DNA of 11,478 nt from Candidatus Bipolaricaulota bacterium. Lineage in GTDB: Bacteria; Bipolaricaulota; Bipolaricaulia; RBG-16-55-9. Made by a program: the position numbers and the translations under genes. The notes under the pieces are model-generated. The model saw only the letters and a list, made by a program, of their open reading frames with translations. It was not told the DNA's origin and ran no database searches. How positions within the stretch are numbered: the stretch's first letter is position 1; each line of letters begins with the position of its first letter. This document shows, piece after piece, positions 5,056-11,478 of this stretch. The DNA is taken from assembly GCA_018609825.1 (NCBI GenBank), contig JAHEOA010000168.1, positions 1 to 11,478 of the forward strand. The letters run 5' to 3'.

Positions 5056-6526
5056 GATGACCGGCACAGTTAGCGAGGAGCGTCGCAACGGGCGTAAGGA
5101 GAAGCGGGCCAGCTTTGACCTGTTTGACAAGCAGATCGAAGTCGTGCAGACGGTGCGCACGCCCAAGGTCCGCAAGACGTTGGTCATCGGCGCGCAGCAG
5201 TCCGGCAAGACCATCGGCGGCGCCGTCGCCATGCTCAACCGGATCAGCGAAGCGCCCAAGGGCGAGTTCGTGCTCGGCGCGCCCACGGGCAAGCTGCTCT
5301 GGTCGGGCACGCTCAAGAAGTTCTTGGACTGGGCCAACAAGTTCCCCGACTTCATTGCGAGCCACCACCGCACGAAGGCGGAAATCTGGTTCAGCAACGG
5401 GGCAGTGCTCTACTACCGCACCTACGACGCCGGTGTGGAAGCCTGGGAGTCGATGACGCTCGATGGAGCCTGGATCGACGAGGCCCAACGGATGCCGGAA
5501 GAACTCTACAAGGAATTGGCGAACCGCCTCTCGGTCAAGCTCGGCTTCCAACTGATTACGGCCCGCGTGCCCGATCCGCAGAACCTTCGCAATCATTGGC
5601 TTTATCCCATGTATCGGGCGGCGATCAACAATCCGCATGGGCCGACCCGCTACATCCAGTTCACGGCGTTTGACAACCCGTACTATCCGCAGTCCGAGAT
5701 CGAGGAGAAGCGCCGCACGCTGCCGCCCGCCGAGTTCCAGGCGTGGGTTGAGGGGCGCATGGACTTGACGGTCAAGGACGATCACCTCTTCCCCGGAGAG
5801 AACGTTAAGGCGTGCATGAAGCGATTTGACACGGCGTTCACGGAGATTCCTGAACCGTTGCAGCGTTTCGTCTGGGAGCGGGGGCTGTCCTACGTGCCGG
5901 ACGACGTGCTGGAGCGGTTCAACGCGGACCCGTTCGGCGTGAGCGGCACGGGTGGCGGCGCTGCCGGTGAAAACATTGTGGACATCGGCGTGGACGTGGC
6001 CGCCTACGGCGGCGACTACAACGTCGTGGCCTATCACTACGCCCTGGACGCTGACTACGACCAGGGCGAGCAGGACGGGATCACCTTCGCCATCGAGAAC
6101 TGGGGCGCATCGGACCCCCATGAGACCGGGAGCAAGCTCGTTGAAGTGGGCACGGACTTGTGGGATCGCGGCTTCTATCCGCGCTTCTGGGTGGATGCCA
6201 TCCAGGTGGGTGAGAGCATCTGCCCCGTGTTGCGCGAGGCCAACCTCGATGCCGTGGAAGTGCGCTACAGCGAAAAGGCACACAACAAGCAGCGCTACGA
6301 CAACCGCAAGGCCGAGGCTTATTTCAAACTGATGGAGAAGGTGAAGTCGGGCAAAGTGGTGCTGCCGCCGATGGGGGCGCTGGAGAAGCAGATGCAAGAG
6401 CAACGCTACGAGCACCACAGTGGACGGCTTCGGGTGATGAAGCAAGAGCCGTCGCCCGACCACCTGGATGCCGTGGTGTTCGCCAATCTCAGCACGGAAG
6501 CGGCCACGCTGCCGCTTCACGTCTAA
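5045..6526 (+). CDS. terL: Terminase large subunit (ATPase and nuclease), 493 aa
   Basis: The motor that pumps DNA through the portal and cuts it. The N-terminal ATPase shows Walker A Gly-Ala-Gln-Gln-Ser-Gly-Lys-Thr (49-56) and Walker B with Asp145-Glu146 in Ala-Trp-Ile-Asp-Glu-Ala. A Thr-Ala-Arg coupling motif lies near 172. The C-terminal RNase H-like nuclease shows Gly-Val-Asp-Val-Ala (315-319) with Asp317, Trp-Val-Asp-Ala (382-385) with Asp384, and Pro-Asp-His-Leu-Asp-Ala (471-476), which supply the metal-binding acids. Length is normal for the family and both domains look intact. The ATG at 5045 lies inside the preceding gene with a poor ribosome site, so coupling is likely. An in-frame ATG at 5057 is an alternative. 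A Gly-rich linker at about 298-308 separates the domains. Confidence 0.95.
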   Translation: MSDEMTGTVSEERRNGRKEKRASFDLFDKQIEVVQTVRTPKVRKTLVIGAQQSGKTIGGAVAMLNRISEAPKGEFVLGAPTGKLLWSGTLKKFLDWANKFPDFIASHHRTKAEIWFSNGAVLYYRTYDAGVEAWESMTLDGAWIDEAQRMPEELYKELANRLSVKLGFQLITARVPDPQNLRNHWLYPMYRAAINNPHGPTRYIQFTAFDNPYYPQSEIEEKRRTLPPAEFQAWVEGRMDLTVKDDHLFPGENVKACMKRFDTAFTEIPEPLQRFVWERGLSYVPDDVLERFNADPFGVSGTGGGAAGENIVDIGVDVAAYGGDYNVVAYHYALDADYDQGEQDGITFAIENWGASDPHETGSKLVEVGTDLWDRGFYPRFWVDAIQVGESICPVLREANLDAVEVRYSEKAHNKQRYDNRKAEAYFKLMEKVKSGKVVLPPMGALEKQMQEQRYEHHSGRLRVMKQEPSPDHLDAVVFANLSTEAATLPLHV

Positions 6527-6552
6527 CCCGAGGGAAAGGGTGTTGTGGCGCG

Positions 6553-6804
6553 TTGATTGACCTCCAGACAATGGGCGATGTGATGATCCGCCTCGTCTTC
6601 GTGGCGGCGTTCCTGGTGGCCGTCTGGTACGGCTACCAGTGCATCTACTTTTACTGGACGTCGGACCCGGACCAAGCTGAACACTTCGCGGGCCGACCGA
6701 AGATCGTTTACACCGTGGGGGCTTTCCTGCTCTGGACGCTGATGGCGACGGTCGTCGGTGTCGGGCTGGGCGGCCTCTGGCTGAAGTATCTTGGGCTTCT
6801 GTAA
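6553..6804 (+). CDS. Small two-helix membrane protein, 83 aa
   Basis: Two hydrophobic segments, about residues 12-34 and 52-75, are separated by a charged loop containing Asp-Pro-Asp and Gly-Arg-Pro-Lys. This predicts an inner-membrane hairpin. Holins can look like this, but the location between large terminase and portal is not typical, and no lysin gene is adjacent, so I do not call it a holin. The TTG start at 6553 follows an AGGGAAAGGG stretch (6531-6540) by 12 bases. ATG at 6571 (residue 7) is the main alternative but has no ribosome site. Both give the same membrane segments. The function is unknown. Confidence 0.6.
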   Translation: MIDLQTMGDVMIRLVFVAAFLVAVWYGYQCIYFYWTSDPDQAEHFAGRPKIVYTVGAFLLWTLMATVVGVGLGGLWLKYLGLL

Positions 6805-6833
6805 CGATATTCCGATCTAGGAGTTGACTCACG

Positions 6834-7220
6834 ATGGGCTTTACGGACTATTTGCACGACTTTGATCCTCGTCCTTCGTTGGACTTGGCGACGATAGACT
6901 CGGACACGGACGGCGCGAGCGTTGACCTCAAGGACGCGGAGGGCAACCTGATCCTCGTGGCCACCGGCACGATGACCGACGGAACGCACGAGATCCAGAT
7001 TGAGGAGTCGGACGACGATGCCACCTGGAGTGCCGTGGCTGACGCCGACCTGATCGGCAGCGAGCCGTCCATCGGCAGCGGCGACGACGACATGCTGTAC
7101 AAGCTCGCCTACACGGGCGGCAAGCGCTACATCCGCGTGACCAGCAACGTCTCCGGCGCGGGCACGGGCGGCGTCTACGGCGCCATGGTCTTGGTCCGCC
7201 CATACACGCTGCCGGCCTAA
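6834..7220 (+). CDS. Tandem paralog A, putative phage structural protein, 128 aa
   Basis: A small acidic, beta-rich protein. Residues 27-43 and 50-73 contain alternating hydrophobic strands (Gly-Thr-His-Glu-Ile-Gln-Ile near 50-56), then Glu-Ser-Asp-Asp-Asp-Ala-Thr-Trp (58-65). The C-terminal half has Tyr-Thr-Gly-Gly-Lys-Arg-Tyr-Ile-Arg-Val (93-102). I associate this pattern with small uncharacterised proteins seen near capsid genes in tailed phages, possibly head decoration or fibre subunits. The role is inference. A good ribosome site (AGGAG) lies about ten bases before the ATG at 6834. The next gene is a close copy. No signal peptide is visible. Confidence 0.75.
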   Translation: MGFTDYLHDFDPRPSLDLATIDSDTDGASVDLKDAEGNLILVATGTMTDGTHEIQIEESDDDATWSAVADADLIGSEPSIGSGDDDMLYKLAYTGGKRYIRVTSNVSGAGTGGVYGAMVLVRPYTLPA

Positions 7221-7248
7221 CAGCCTGATCCATTCAAAGGAGTAATTC

Positions 7249-7635
7249 ATGGGTTTTACAGACTATTTGCACGATTTCGATCCGCGAACGTCCCTCGACT
7301 TCGCCACGTATACGGGTGATGCTGACGGGGCGAGCGTGGACCTGAAGGACGCGGAAGGCAATCTCATCCTCATCCAGACGGGGGCCGTTGTGGACGGGAC
7401 GCACGCCATTGAGATCCAGGAGAGCGACGACGATGCCACCTGGAACGCCGTGGCGGATGCGGACCTGTTGAACAGCGAGCCATCGCTGGATCAGTACAAC
7501 GACAACGAGGTCCACAAGTTGGCTTACACGGGAGGCAAGCGCTACATTCGCGTGACGACGAACGTTTCCGGGGTCAGTAGCGGCGGTGACTATGGCGGCT
7601 TCGTCTTGGCTAGGCCACGCAATCTCCCGGCTTAA
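7249..7635 (+). CDS. Tandem paralog B, putative phage structural protein, 128 aa
   Basis: Same length as its upstream neighbour and aligns to it without gaps, with roughly 92 of 128 residues identical by my count. The first 13 residues and the Asp-Gly-Ala-Ser-Val-Asp-Leu-Lys-Asp block (26-34) are the same, as is the Lys-Leu-Ala-Tyr-Thr-Gly-Gly-Lys-Arg-Tyr stretch (90-99). Differences cluster around residues 20-23, 42-48 and 79-88, which may be surface loops. It has its own strong ribosome site (AAAGGAG) seven bases before the ATG and a 28-base gap from paralog A. It is the last gene before the structured intergenic RNA. The likely role is a virion surface or head-stabilising protein, unproven. 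Confidence 0.75.
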   Translation: MGFTDYLHDFDPRTSLDFATYTGDADGASVDLKDAEGNLILIQTGAVVDGTHAIEIQESDDDATWNAVADADLLNSEPSLDQYNDNEVHKLAYTGGKRYIRVTTNVSGVSSGGDYGGFVLARPRNLPA

Positions 7636-7654
7636 TGCAGCCCCGATCCCTCTA

Positions 7655-7677
7655 GCTTATCCCCTCGCGGGATGAGC
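7655..7677 (+). other. Hairpin 1 of the portal leader
   Basis: GCTTATCCC (7655-7663) pairs with GGGATGAGC (7669-7677) around a five-base loop CTCGC, giving nine pairs including one G-T wobble. A second ATCCC at 7646-7650 could compete for the right arm. It is not followed by a T-run, so termination is unlikely. It opens a gene-free but structure-dense stretch between the paralogs and the portal gene. Confidence 0.5.
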
Positions 7678-7693
7678 GCGCCCTTTCCCTAAA

Positions 7694-7738
7694 GGCCATT
7701 ACTCTTCATGGCCGAAGCGTGTTTGCACGCGGAAGAGT
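7694..7738 (+). ncRNA. Candidate H-type pseudoknot RNA upstream of the portal gene
   Basis: Stem 1 is GGCCAT (7694-7699) with ATGGCC (7708-7713), six perfect pairs. Its loop holds ACTCTTC (7701-7707), which is perfectly complementary to GAAGAGT (7732-7738), giving a seven-pair stem 2. Loop 1 is one base, the junction between stems is zero, and loop 3 is 18 bases containing its own perfect hairpin GCGTG-TTTG-CACGC (7717-7730). These lengths suit a coaxially stacked H-type pseudoknot, with a short loop crossing the deep groove of seven pairs. The topology, with a hairpin inserted in the last loop, resembles preQ1-II riboswitches, but I see no shared consensus sequence. A competing hairpin CCTTT/AAAGG (7682-7695) overlaps the first two bases of stem 1. 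Function unknown. The pairing is direct observation, RNA activity is inference. Confidence 0.55.
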
Positions 7739-7781
7739 GAGAGATACGCCCCCGTCTTGGTTCTGACGGGGGCTGTCTCTT
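7739..7781 (+). terminator. Long hairpin 3, terminator-like or leader structure before the portal
   Basis: GCCCCCGTC (7748-7756) and GACGGGGGC (7765-7773) form nine perfect pairs around an eight-base loop. With C7747 bulged, eight more pairs extend the base, including two wobbles, from 7739-7746 with 7774-7781. The 3' arm ends in TCTCTTT, a weak T-tract. The hairpin begins at the very next base after the pseudoknot and ends one base before the GGAAGGA ribosome site (7783-7789) of the portal gene. It may be an intrinsic or partial terminator, or a translational control element. Complete termination here would cut off the portal unless another promoter exists. Confidence 0.5.
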
Positions 7782-7794
7782 TGGAAGGAATGAC

Positions 7795-9174
7795 ATGAGC
7801 AACCCCATTACGCGAGCCCTGAATCGACAACTGGCGGCGCAAGGTGCTCCGTCTGAGGAGCGCCGCTGGCGCGAGCCGTTGAACGACGCGGGCGGATTCG
7901 GCAAAGGCGGTGTGCCTCGCCCGAAGGACCAACTGGATGTCCTCTCGGCGGCGGAGATCAACCACATCGTCCATGCCTGCGTGCGCGTCGTGGCCCAGAC
8001 GGCAGCCCAGGTGCCGCTCAAGGTGGCCCAGGAGGTTCAAAATGACAGCAGCGCGCCCGAGGTGGTCGACCATCCGCTGATCGACCTCCTGGAGCAGCCG
8101 AACCCCGAGATGACCCGCTTCGACTTCATCGAAAGCATCATCTGGTTCCTGCTCTTGGGCGGCAACTCGTTCCACGAACTGATCTACGGGCCGCAGGGGG
8201 AGCTGGTCGAGATTTGGCCCATCACCGAAACCGTTGAGGTTACGCCCAACGATCGGGGGCGCGTCGGCGGCTACACCGTTGACGTGGACGGCGAGGAGCT
8301 TCGCTTCGACCCTGACGAGATTCTGCACATCAAGCTGTTCCACGCGCGTAACCCCTGGTACGGCCTTGCCCCGTTGCAGGCGTACCGCAAGGGCCTGATC
8401 ACCGACCTCAAGAGCTTTGAGTACAACCAATACCTGTTGGACAACAATGCGGTGCCGGGCGGCGTTATCAGCGTGGACCAACCGCTGACACCCCGACAGG
8501 CCGAAGAGATGGCCGACCGTTGGGAGAAATCGCACAAGGGAACGAAGAACGCCAACCGCGTGGCCGTGCTCCACAGCGGGGCCGACTACAAGCCGATCTC
8601 CCTCAGCCCTGACGACATCAGCTTCGTTCAGCAGCAACAGCTCTCGCGGGAGAACATCCGCACGCTCTTCGGCGTGCCGCGCATCCTGCTCGCCGGCGAT
8701 GAGGACGTGACGTTCGCCTCGGCCAACGTCAGCCTGCAAGTGGCCATCTACACGACGATCATGCCCATCCTGCGCAAGATCGAGGCGATCATCAACAACC
8801 GCATCGCCCCGCTGTTCCGCGAGGAAAACGGATCACAGATCCGCTTGCAGTTTGACGCTTCCAGCGTGGAGTTCCTGGAGGAGAGCCGCGACCTGCGCAG
8901 CCAGACCGCTGAACGGATGCTCGGGCAAGGGTTCTCCCCCAACGAGGTGCGTGCGATGGTCTACGGGGCACCGGCTGTGGACAGGGAAGAGTACAACCAA
9001 GGCTATATCAGGGCGGACCTTATGCCGTTGGGCATGGTGCCGCAGAACACCGTCGGCCCCAACCCGCAGCAGATTCAGCGCGGCCTCCATCAACGCCAGA
9101 TTGAGGCGTGGCAACAGGTATTGAGCGACGACACCGACCCAAAGCGAGATGATTCCGATGACGACGATGGCTGA
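7795..9174 (+). CDS. HK97-family portal protein, 459 aa
   Basis: Forms the dodecameric ring at one capsid vertex, through which terminase pumps DNA and to which the tail attaches. Family features are present in order: His-Pro-Leu-Ile-Asp-Leu-Leu-Glu with Pro-Asn-Pro (93-104), Gly-Asn-Ser-Phe (123-126), Trp-Pro-Ile (141-143), Asp-Glu-Ile-Leu-His-Ile-Lys (174-180), Gly-Leu-Ala-Pro-Leu-Gln-Ala-Tyr (190-197), and Pro-Gly-Gly-Val-Ile (221-225). The Gln-rich stem/wing region and Phe-Gly-Val-Pro (near 297-300) follow. Length is usual, and it ends in an acidic Asp-rich tail. The ATG at 7795 has the site GGAAGGA at six bases. Its 3' end overlaps the protease gene by 26 bases. The structured leader just upstream may set its level. 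Confidence 0.95.
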   Translation: MSNPITRALNRQLAAQGAPSEERRWREPLNDAGGFGKGGVPRPKDQLDVLSAAEINHIVHACVRVVAQTAAQVPLKVAQEVQNDSSAPEVVDHPLIDLLEQPNPEMTRFDFIESIIWFLLLGGNSFHELIYGPQGELVEIWPITETVEVTPNDRGRVGGYTVDVDGEELRFDPDEILHIKLFHARNPWYGLAPLQAYRKGLITDLKSFEYNQYLLDNNAVPGGVISVDQPLTPRQAEEMADRWEKSHKGTKNANRVAVLHSGADYKPISLSPDDISFVQQQQLSRENIRTLFGVPRILLAGDEDVTFASANVSLQVAIYTTIMPILRKIEAIINNRIAPLFREENGSQIRLQFDASSVEFLEESRDLRSQTAERMLGQGFSPNEVRAMVYGAPAVDREEYNQGYIRADLMPLGMVPQNTVGPNPQQIQRGLHQRQIEAWQQVLSDDTDPKRDDSDDDDG

Positions 9175-11305
9175 ACCGACCGTGGCAACGCCGCCGTCCT
9201 CGACGCAGCGGGGGCTGTATCACGCCCGCGCGGAGGTGATCGACGCGACGGAGCGCGTCGTCCAGGCGACGGTCAACACGGTTGACGTGGATCGGTTGAA
9301 CACGATCATCAAGCCGAGCGGCGGGGACTTTACGCACTATCTCAACAACCCCGTCGTCATGTACGACCATAAGAGCCCGCTTGGCCAGTGCTTGGAGCTG
9401 GAGCGGACGGATCAGGCGATTCGCGCCAAGTGGCAATTCTTCGACGCCAGCCAGATCGACCGGCGCGGCCCGATGCTGGATCTGATTGAGGACGTCTGGC
9501 ACCTCTACTCGGGCGGCGTGCTGCGCGCGCACTCGCTCCGGTTCAACCCGTTGGCGCGGCCCAAGCTGCGCGATGGCGTCTTCGTTTACGACGATTGGGA
9601 GCTGATCGAGTTCTCGCTGTTGCCCATTCCGGGCAACCCGAATGCGCTCAGCCGCTCCGCCGACACGCTCCACCGCTACTTGCGCTCCGCTCCGCGCGAC
9701 AGCGTCCAGGTCTATCTCGGGTCGCTGCCCCGCGAAGCCCGCCAGCGCATTGAGCGCTTGGTGGACGAGACTTGGGACGACTTGGGCATGGAGATGCCGA
9801 GCGAGATGCCCGTCGGGACGGGACCGGTCCAGTTCGAGGACACCCCGACCGACGACTCGAACGAGTGGGACGGCGATGCGGCGGAGCAGCGCCTCCGCGA
9901 GTGGGCGTCCAGCGACGGCTCCGGCGACAAGGAGACCATCGACTGGCCCAAGTACCGGCGCGGTTTCGCCTGGTACGACGAGAACGACCCCGAGGACTTT
10001 GAAGCCTACAAGCTCCCCCATCACGACATTATCGACGGCGAGTTCCGTGTGGTGCGCGGCGGCGTGATCGCCGCGTCCAACGCCTTGGAGGGGTCGCGCG
10101 GCGGCGTGGACATCCCCGATGAGGACCGGCCCGGCGTGCGCAGCCACTTGAATCGGGAACGCGAGAAGTTCGACGGGTTGGACCCCTTGCCGATTGACGA
10201 TGATGAGGACGAGGGCGACTCCGATGAGGCGTCCAACCGATTGGACAGTGATTCTGACATGACGAATATCTCAGTGCCGAACGGAACGAACACGTCAGTC
10301 CAGGACGGCGTCGCCGACCGTTCGTTCCGCGACAGCGGCCGCAAGCGCCACCTCAAGACAAGCGGTCAGCCGAGCGCGTTGAGCGGCCTGGCGGCCCGCG
10401 TCTTCGACCAGCCCCTCGTCATCCACCCGCGCAAGCTGGACACCATCTTGACGGTTCTGAGCGAGCACCTCGACATCGAGGCCCCGCTGGCCCAGGACGA
10501 GATCGAGATGGACACGCCTGACCGAGAGAAGGAACGGTCCTTCCCCATGGTGCATGGCGTGGCCGTGCTGCCCGTCCACGGGACGCTGGTTCAGCGATCC
10601 TTCGGGCTGGAGGCGCTGTCGGGCCTGACGAGCTATCAGAAGGTGGAGCGCCAGTTCGCTGAGGCGTTGGAGGACGACGAGGTTCAGGCCATTGCCTTCG
10701 ACATTGACAGCCCCGGCGGCGAGGCGGCGGGCCTGTTCGACTTCGTGGACCGTATCTTCAATGCGCGCGGCCAGAAGCCGATCTGGGCCGTGGTGAACGA
10801 GGCTGCTTTCAGCGGGGCGTATGCGATTGCCAGTGCCGCCGACCGAATCGTGCTTCCACGCACGGGCGGCGTTGGCAGCGTCGGCGTCGTGACGCTGCAC
10901 GTCGATCAGTCCGAGGCCGACGAAGAAGCGGGGCTCGACTACACCTACATCTTCTTTGGCGACCACAAGACCGACGCCAACCCGCACGAGCCCCTTGACG
11001 ACGACGCGGAGGCGCTCATCCAGGAGCGCGTGAACGACATCGGCGAGCTGTTCGTCGAAACCGTGGCCCGCAATCGAGGCATGGAATTTGACGCGGTGCG
11101 CGACACGGAAGCCCGCACCTACTTCGGGCAGAACGCCGTGGACATTGGCTTCGCCGACGAGGTCATGAGCGCCCGCGAGGCGATGAGCGCCCTGAGTGAC
11201 GCGGCGAGCAGCGAGGACTTTGCAGAGAGCGGCGACGACACGGCTTCCGTGGACGACGCGGTTGAAGCCGTGCTCAACGACATTTGGAGGTTCAACGATG
11301 CCTAA
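9149..11305 (+). CDS. Fused prohead protease (S78-like) and S49 peptidase, 718 aa
   Basis: Probably matures the capsid. Residues about 25-180 look like an HK97-type prohead protease: Tyr-Asp-His (72-74), Ala-His-Ser-Leu-Arg-Phe (127-132) and Glu-Phe-Ser-Leu-Leu-Pro-Ile-Pro (154-161). Residues about 240-341 form a Trp/Tyr-rich domain (Lys-Tyr-Arg-Arg-Gly-Phe, Arg-Gly-Gly-Val-Asp-Ile-Pro) that I associate with phage proteases. An acidic linker (349-370) leads to an S49 (SppA/ClpP-fold) domain, about 465-672. That domain has Asp-Ser-Pro-Gly-Gly (520-524), candidate nucleophile Ser555 in Phe-Ser-Gly-Ala-Tyr and candidate Lys607 in Gly-Asp-His-Lys-Thr. Both protease sites look intact. Each is normally a separate gene. 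An internal ATG (residue 371, base 10259) could yield the S49 part alone. ATGs at 9158 and 9167 are alternative starts. Confidence 0.88.
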   Translation: MIPMTTMAEPTVATPPSSTQRGLYHARAEVIDATERVVQATVNTVDVDRLNTIIKPSGGDFTHYLNNPVVMYDHKSPLGQCLELERTDQAIRAKWQFFDASQIDRRGPMLDLIEDVWHLYSGGVLRAHSLRFNPLARPKLRDGVFVYDDWELIEFSLLPIPGNPNALSRSADTLHRYLRSAPRDSVQVYLGSLPREARQRIERLVDETWDDLGMEMPSEMPVGTGPVQFEDTPTDDSNEWDGDAAEQRLREWASSDGSGDKETIDWPKYRRGFAWYDENDPEDFEAYKLPHHDIIDGEFRVVRGGVIAASNALEGSRGGVDIPDEDRPGVRSHLNREREKFDGLDPLPIDDDEDEGDSDEASNRLDSDSDMTNISVPNGTNTSVQDGVADRSFRDSGRKRHLKTSGQPSALSGLAARVFDQPLVIHPRKLDTILTVLSEHLDIEAPLAQDEIEMDTPDREKERSFPMVHGVAVLPVHGTLVQRSFGLEALSGLTSYQKVERQFAEALEDDEVQAIAFDIDSPGGEAAGLFDFVDRIFNARGQKPIWAVVNEAAFSGAYAIASAADRIVLPRTGGVGSVGVVTLHVDQSEADEEAGLDYTYIFFGDHKTDANPHEPLDDDAEALIQERVNDIGELFVETVARNRGMEFDAVRDTEARTYFGQNAVDIGFADEVMSAREAMSALSDAASSEDFAESGDDTASVDDAVEAVLNDIWRFNDA

Positions 11306-11478
11306 GCAGACCGCAGACGTGGAGACACTGGCCACGGAGAACTACGAGGAATTTGTCCAAGGGCTTGAGAAGCGGCTGGATCAACAGCCCGAGATCGTCC
11401 GCACGGCGATTGCCGATGCCTGTGCTCGCCTTGGCGATGACGGGGACGCGGATGAGACAATCGAATCGCTCAAAGAGC
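11298..11478 (+). CDS. N-terminus of probable major capsid or scaffold protein (partial)
   Basis: The first 60 codons of a gene that runs off the right edge. The ATG at 11298 follows GGAGG (11286-11290) by seven bases and overlaps the protease gene stop by eight bases. The visible part is acidic and helical (Glu, Asp, Ala, Leu and Gln rich). That is consistent with the removable N-terminal scaffold arm of an HK97-type capsid protein, which the upstream protease would cleave. Gene order portal, protease, capsid supports this. A separate scaffold protein before the capsid gene is equally compatible with what is visible. Confidence 0.6.
   Translation, partial: MPKQTADVETLATENYEEFVQGLEKRLDQQPEIVRTAIADACARLGDDGDADETIESLKE

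Larger units (their letters stand above)
6834..7635 (+). repeat. Tandem gene duplication
   Basis: Two adjacent 387-base genes encode ungapped homologues that are about 70 percent identical in protein. Divergence at many silent positions, together with clear amino-acid differences, indicates an established duplication rather than a recent copy or assembly artefact. The two intergenic leaders are unlike each other outside the ribosome sites. Confidence 0.85.

Noticed and set aside
6553..6804. Calling the two-helix membrane protein a holin
   Set aside because: Two membrane segments alone are not diagnostic, there is no neighbouring endolysin, and the position between terminase and portal is not typical for lysis genes.
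5006..6832. A 608-codon open frame on the minus strand opposite the large terminase
   Set aside because: Its translation is rich in Arg, His, Ala and Leu with no recognisable motif, and it mirrors a well-supported terminase with all catalytic motifs. Long antisense frames are expected opposite GC-rich codon-biased genes.
7701..7738. A tRNA suggested by the seven-base complementary ends ACTCTTC/GAAGAGT
   Set aside because: Only 24 bases lie between the arms, far too few for D, anticodon and T arms, and no tRNA consensus bases are present.
7694..7781. A known self-cleaving ribozyme (pistol, HDV-like or hammerhead) or a preQ1 riboswitch
   Set aside because: The pseudoknot topology made me compare them, but the hammerhead core bases are absent, HDV needs an extra stem between the pseudoknot strands, the pistol arrangement of the second stem does not fit, and no preQ1 consensus is seen. 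I therefore leave it unclassified.
7699..8739. A 346-codon minus-strand open frame opposite the portal and its leader
   Set aside because: It lies opposite a clear portal gene, has the Arg/His/Val composition of an antisense shadow, and shows no motif or convincing ribosome site.
9020..11335. Minus-strand open frames of 375 and 346 codons opposite the fused protease
   Set aside because: Same reasoning: they are shadows of a plus-strand gene with recognisable active sites in two domains.

Overview
This window looks like the packaging and head-morphogenesis end of a tailed dsDNA phage or prophage (Caudoviricetes, HK97-type capsid). Every gene I can support is on the + strand. Most genes are tightly packed, with ATGA, GTGA or TGATG stop/start overlaps, as in one or a few long transcripts. 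No integrase, tRNA, IS element, CRISPR array or cellular gene is visible, so the host cannot be named. The sequence is moderately to strongly GC-rich from about 2.6 kb onward and less so in the first few hundred bases. Shine-Dalgarno sites are of the AGGAG type, TTG and GTG starts occur, and many proteins are acidic, so a bacterial host is likely.

Layout: (1) Positions 1-2469 hold small overlapping genes of unknown function. Three of them carry paired-cysteine (zinc-ribbon-like) motifs. (2) Positions 2470-3884 look like a regulatory module: a protein resembling sigma-factor region 2, a structured gap, a protein with a clear sigma region 4-type helix-turn-helix (HTH), and an unknown protein coupled to the latter. 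(3) Positions 3896-6526 are DNA packaging: a probable small terminase with a duplicated HTH, a tiny zinc-ribbon protein, and the large terminase with ATPase and nuclease motifs. (4) Positions 6553-7635 hold a two-helix membrane protein and two tandem 128-residue paralogs. (5) Positions 7636-7794 hold no gene but are dense in RNA structure, including a compact H-type pseudoknot directly abutting a long hairpin just before the portal ribosome-binding site. (6) Positions 7795-11478 hold the portal, a 718-residue fusion of two unrelated serine proteases, and the start of what is probably the major capsid or scaffold gene.

How the parts fit: the sigma-like pair is well placed to switch on the late operon. 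The terminase then packages DNA through the portal, and the fused protease matures the prohead. The most unusual items are the candidate split sigma factor, the pseudoknot-containing leader between the paralogs and the portal, and the double-protease fusion. All functional statements are based on reading motifs by eye, with no database search.
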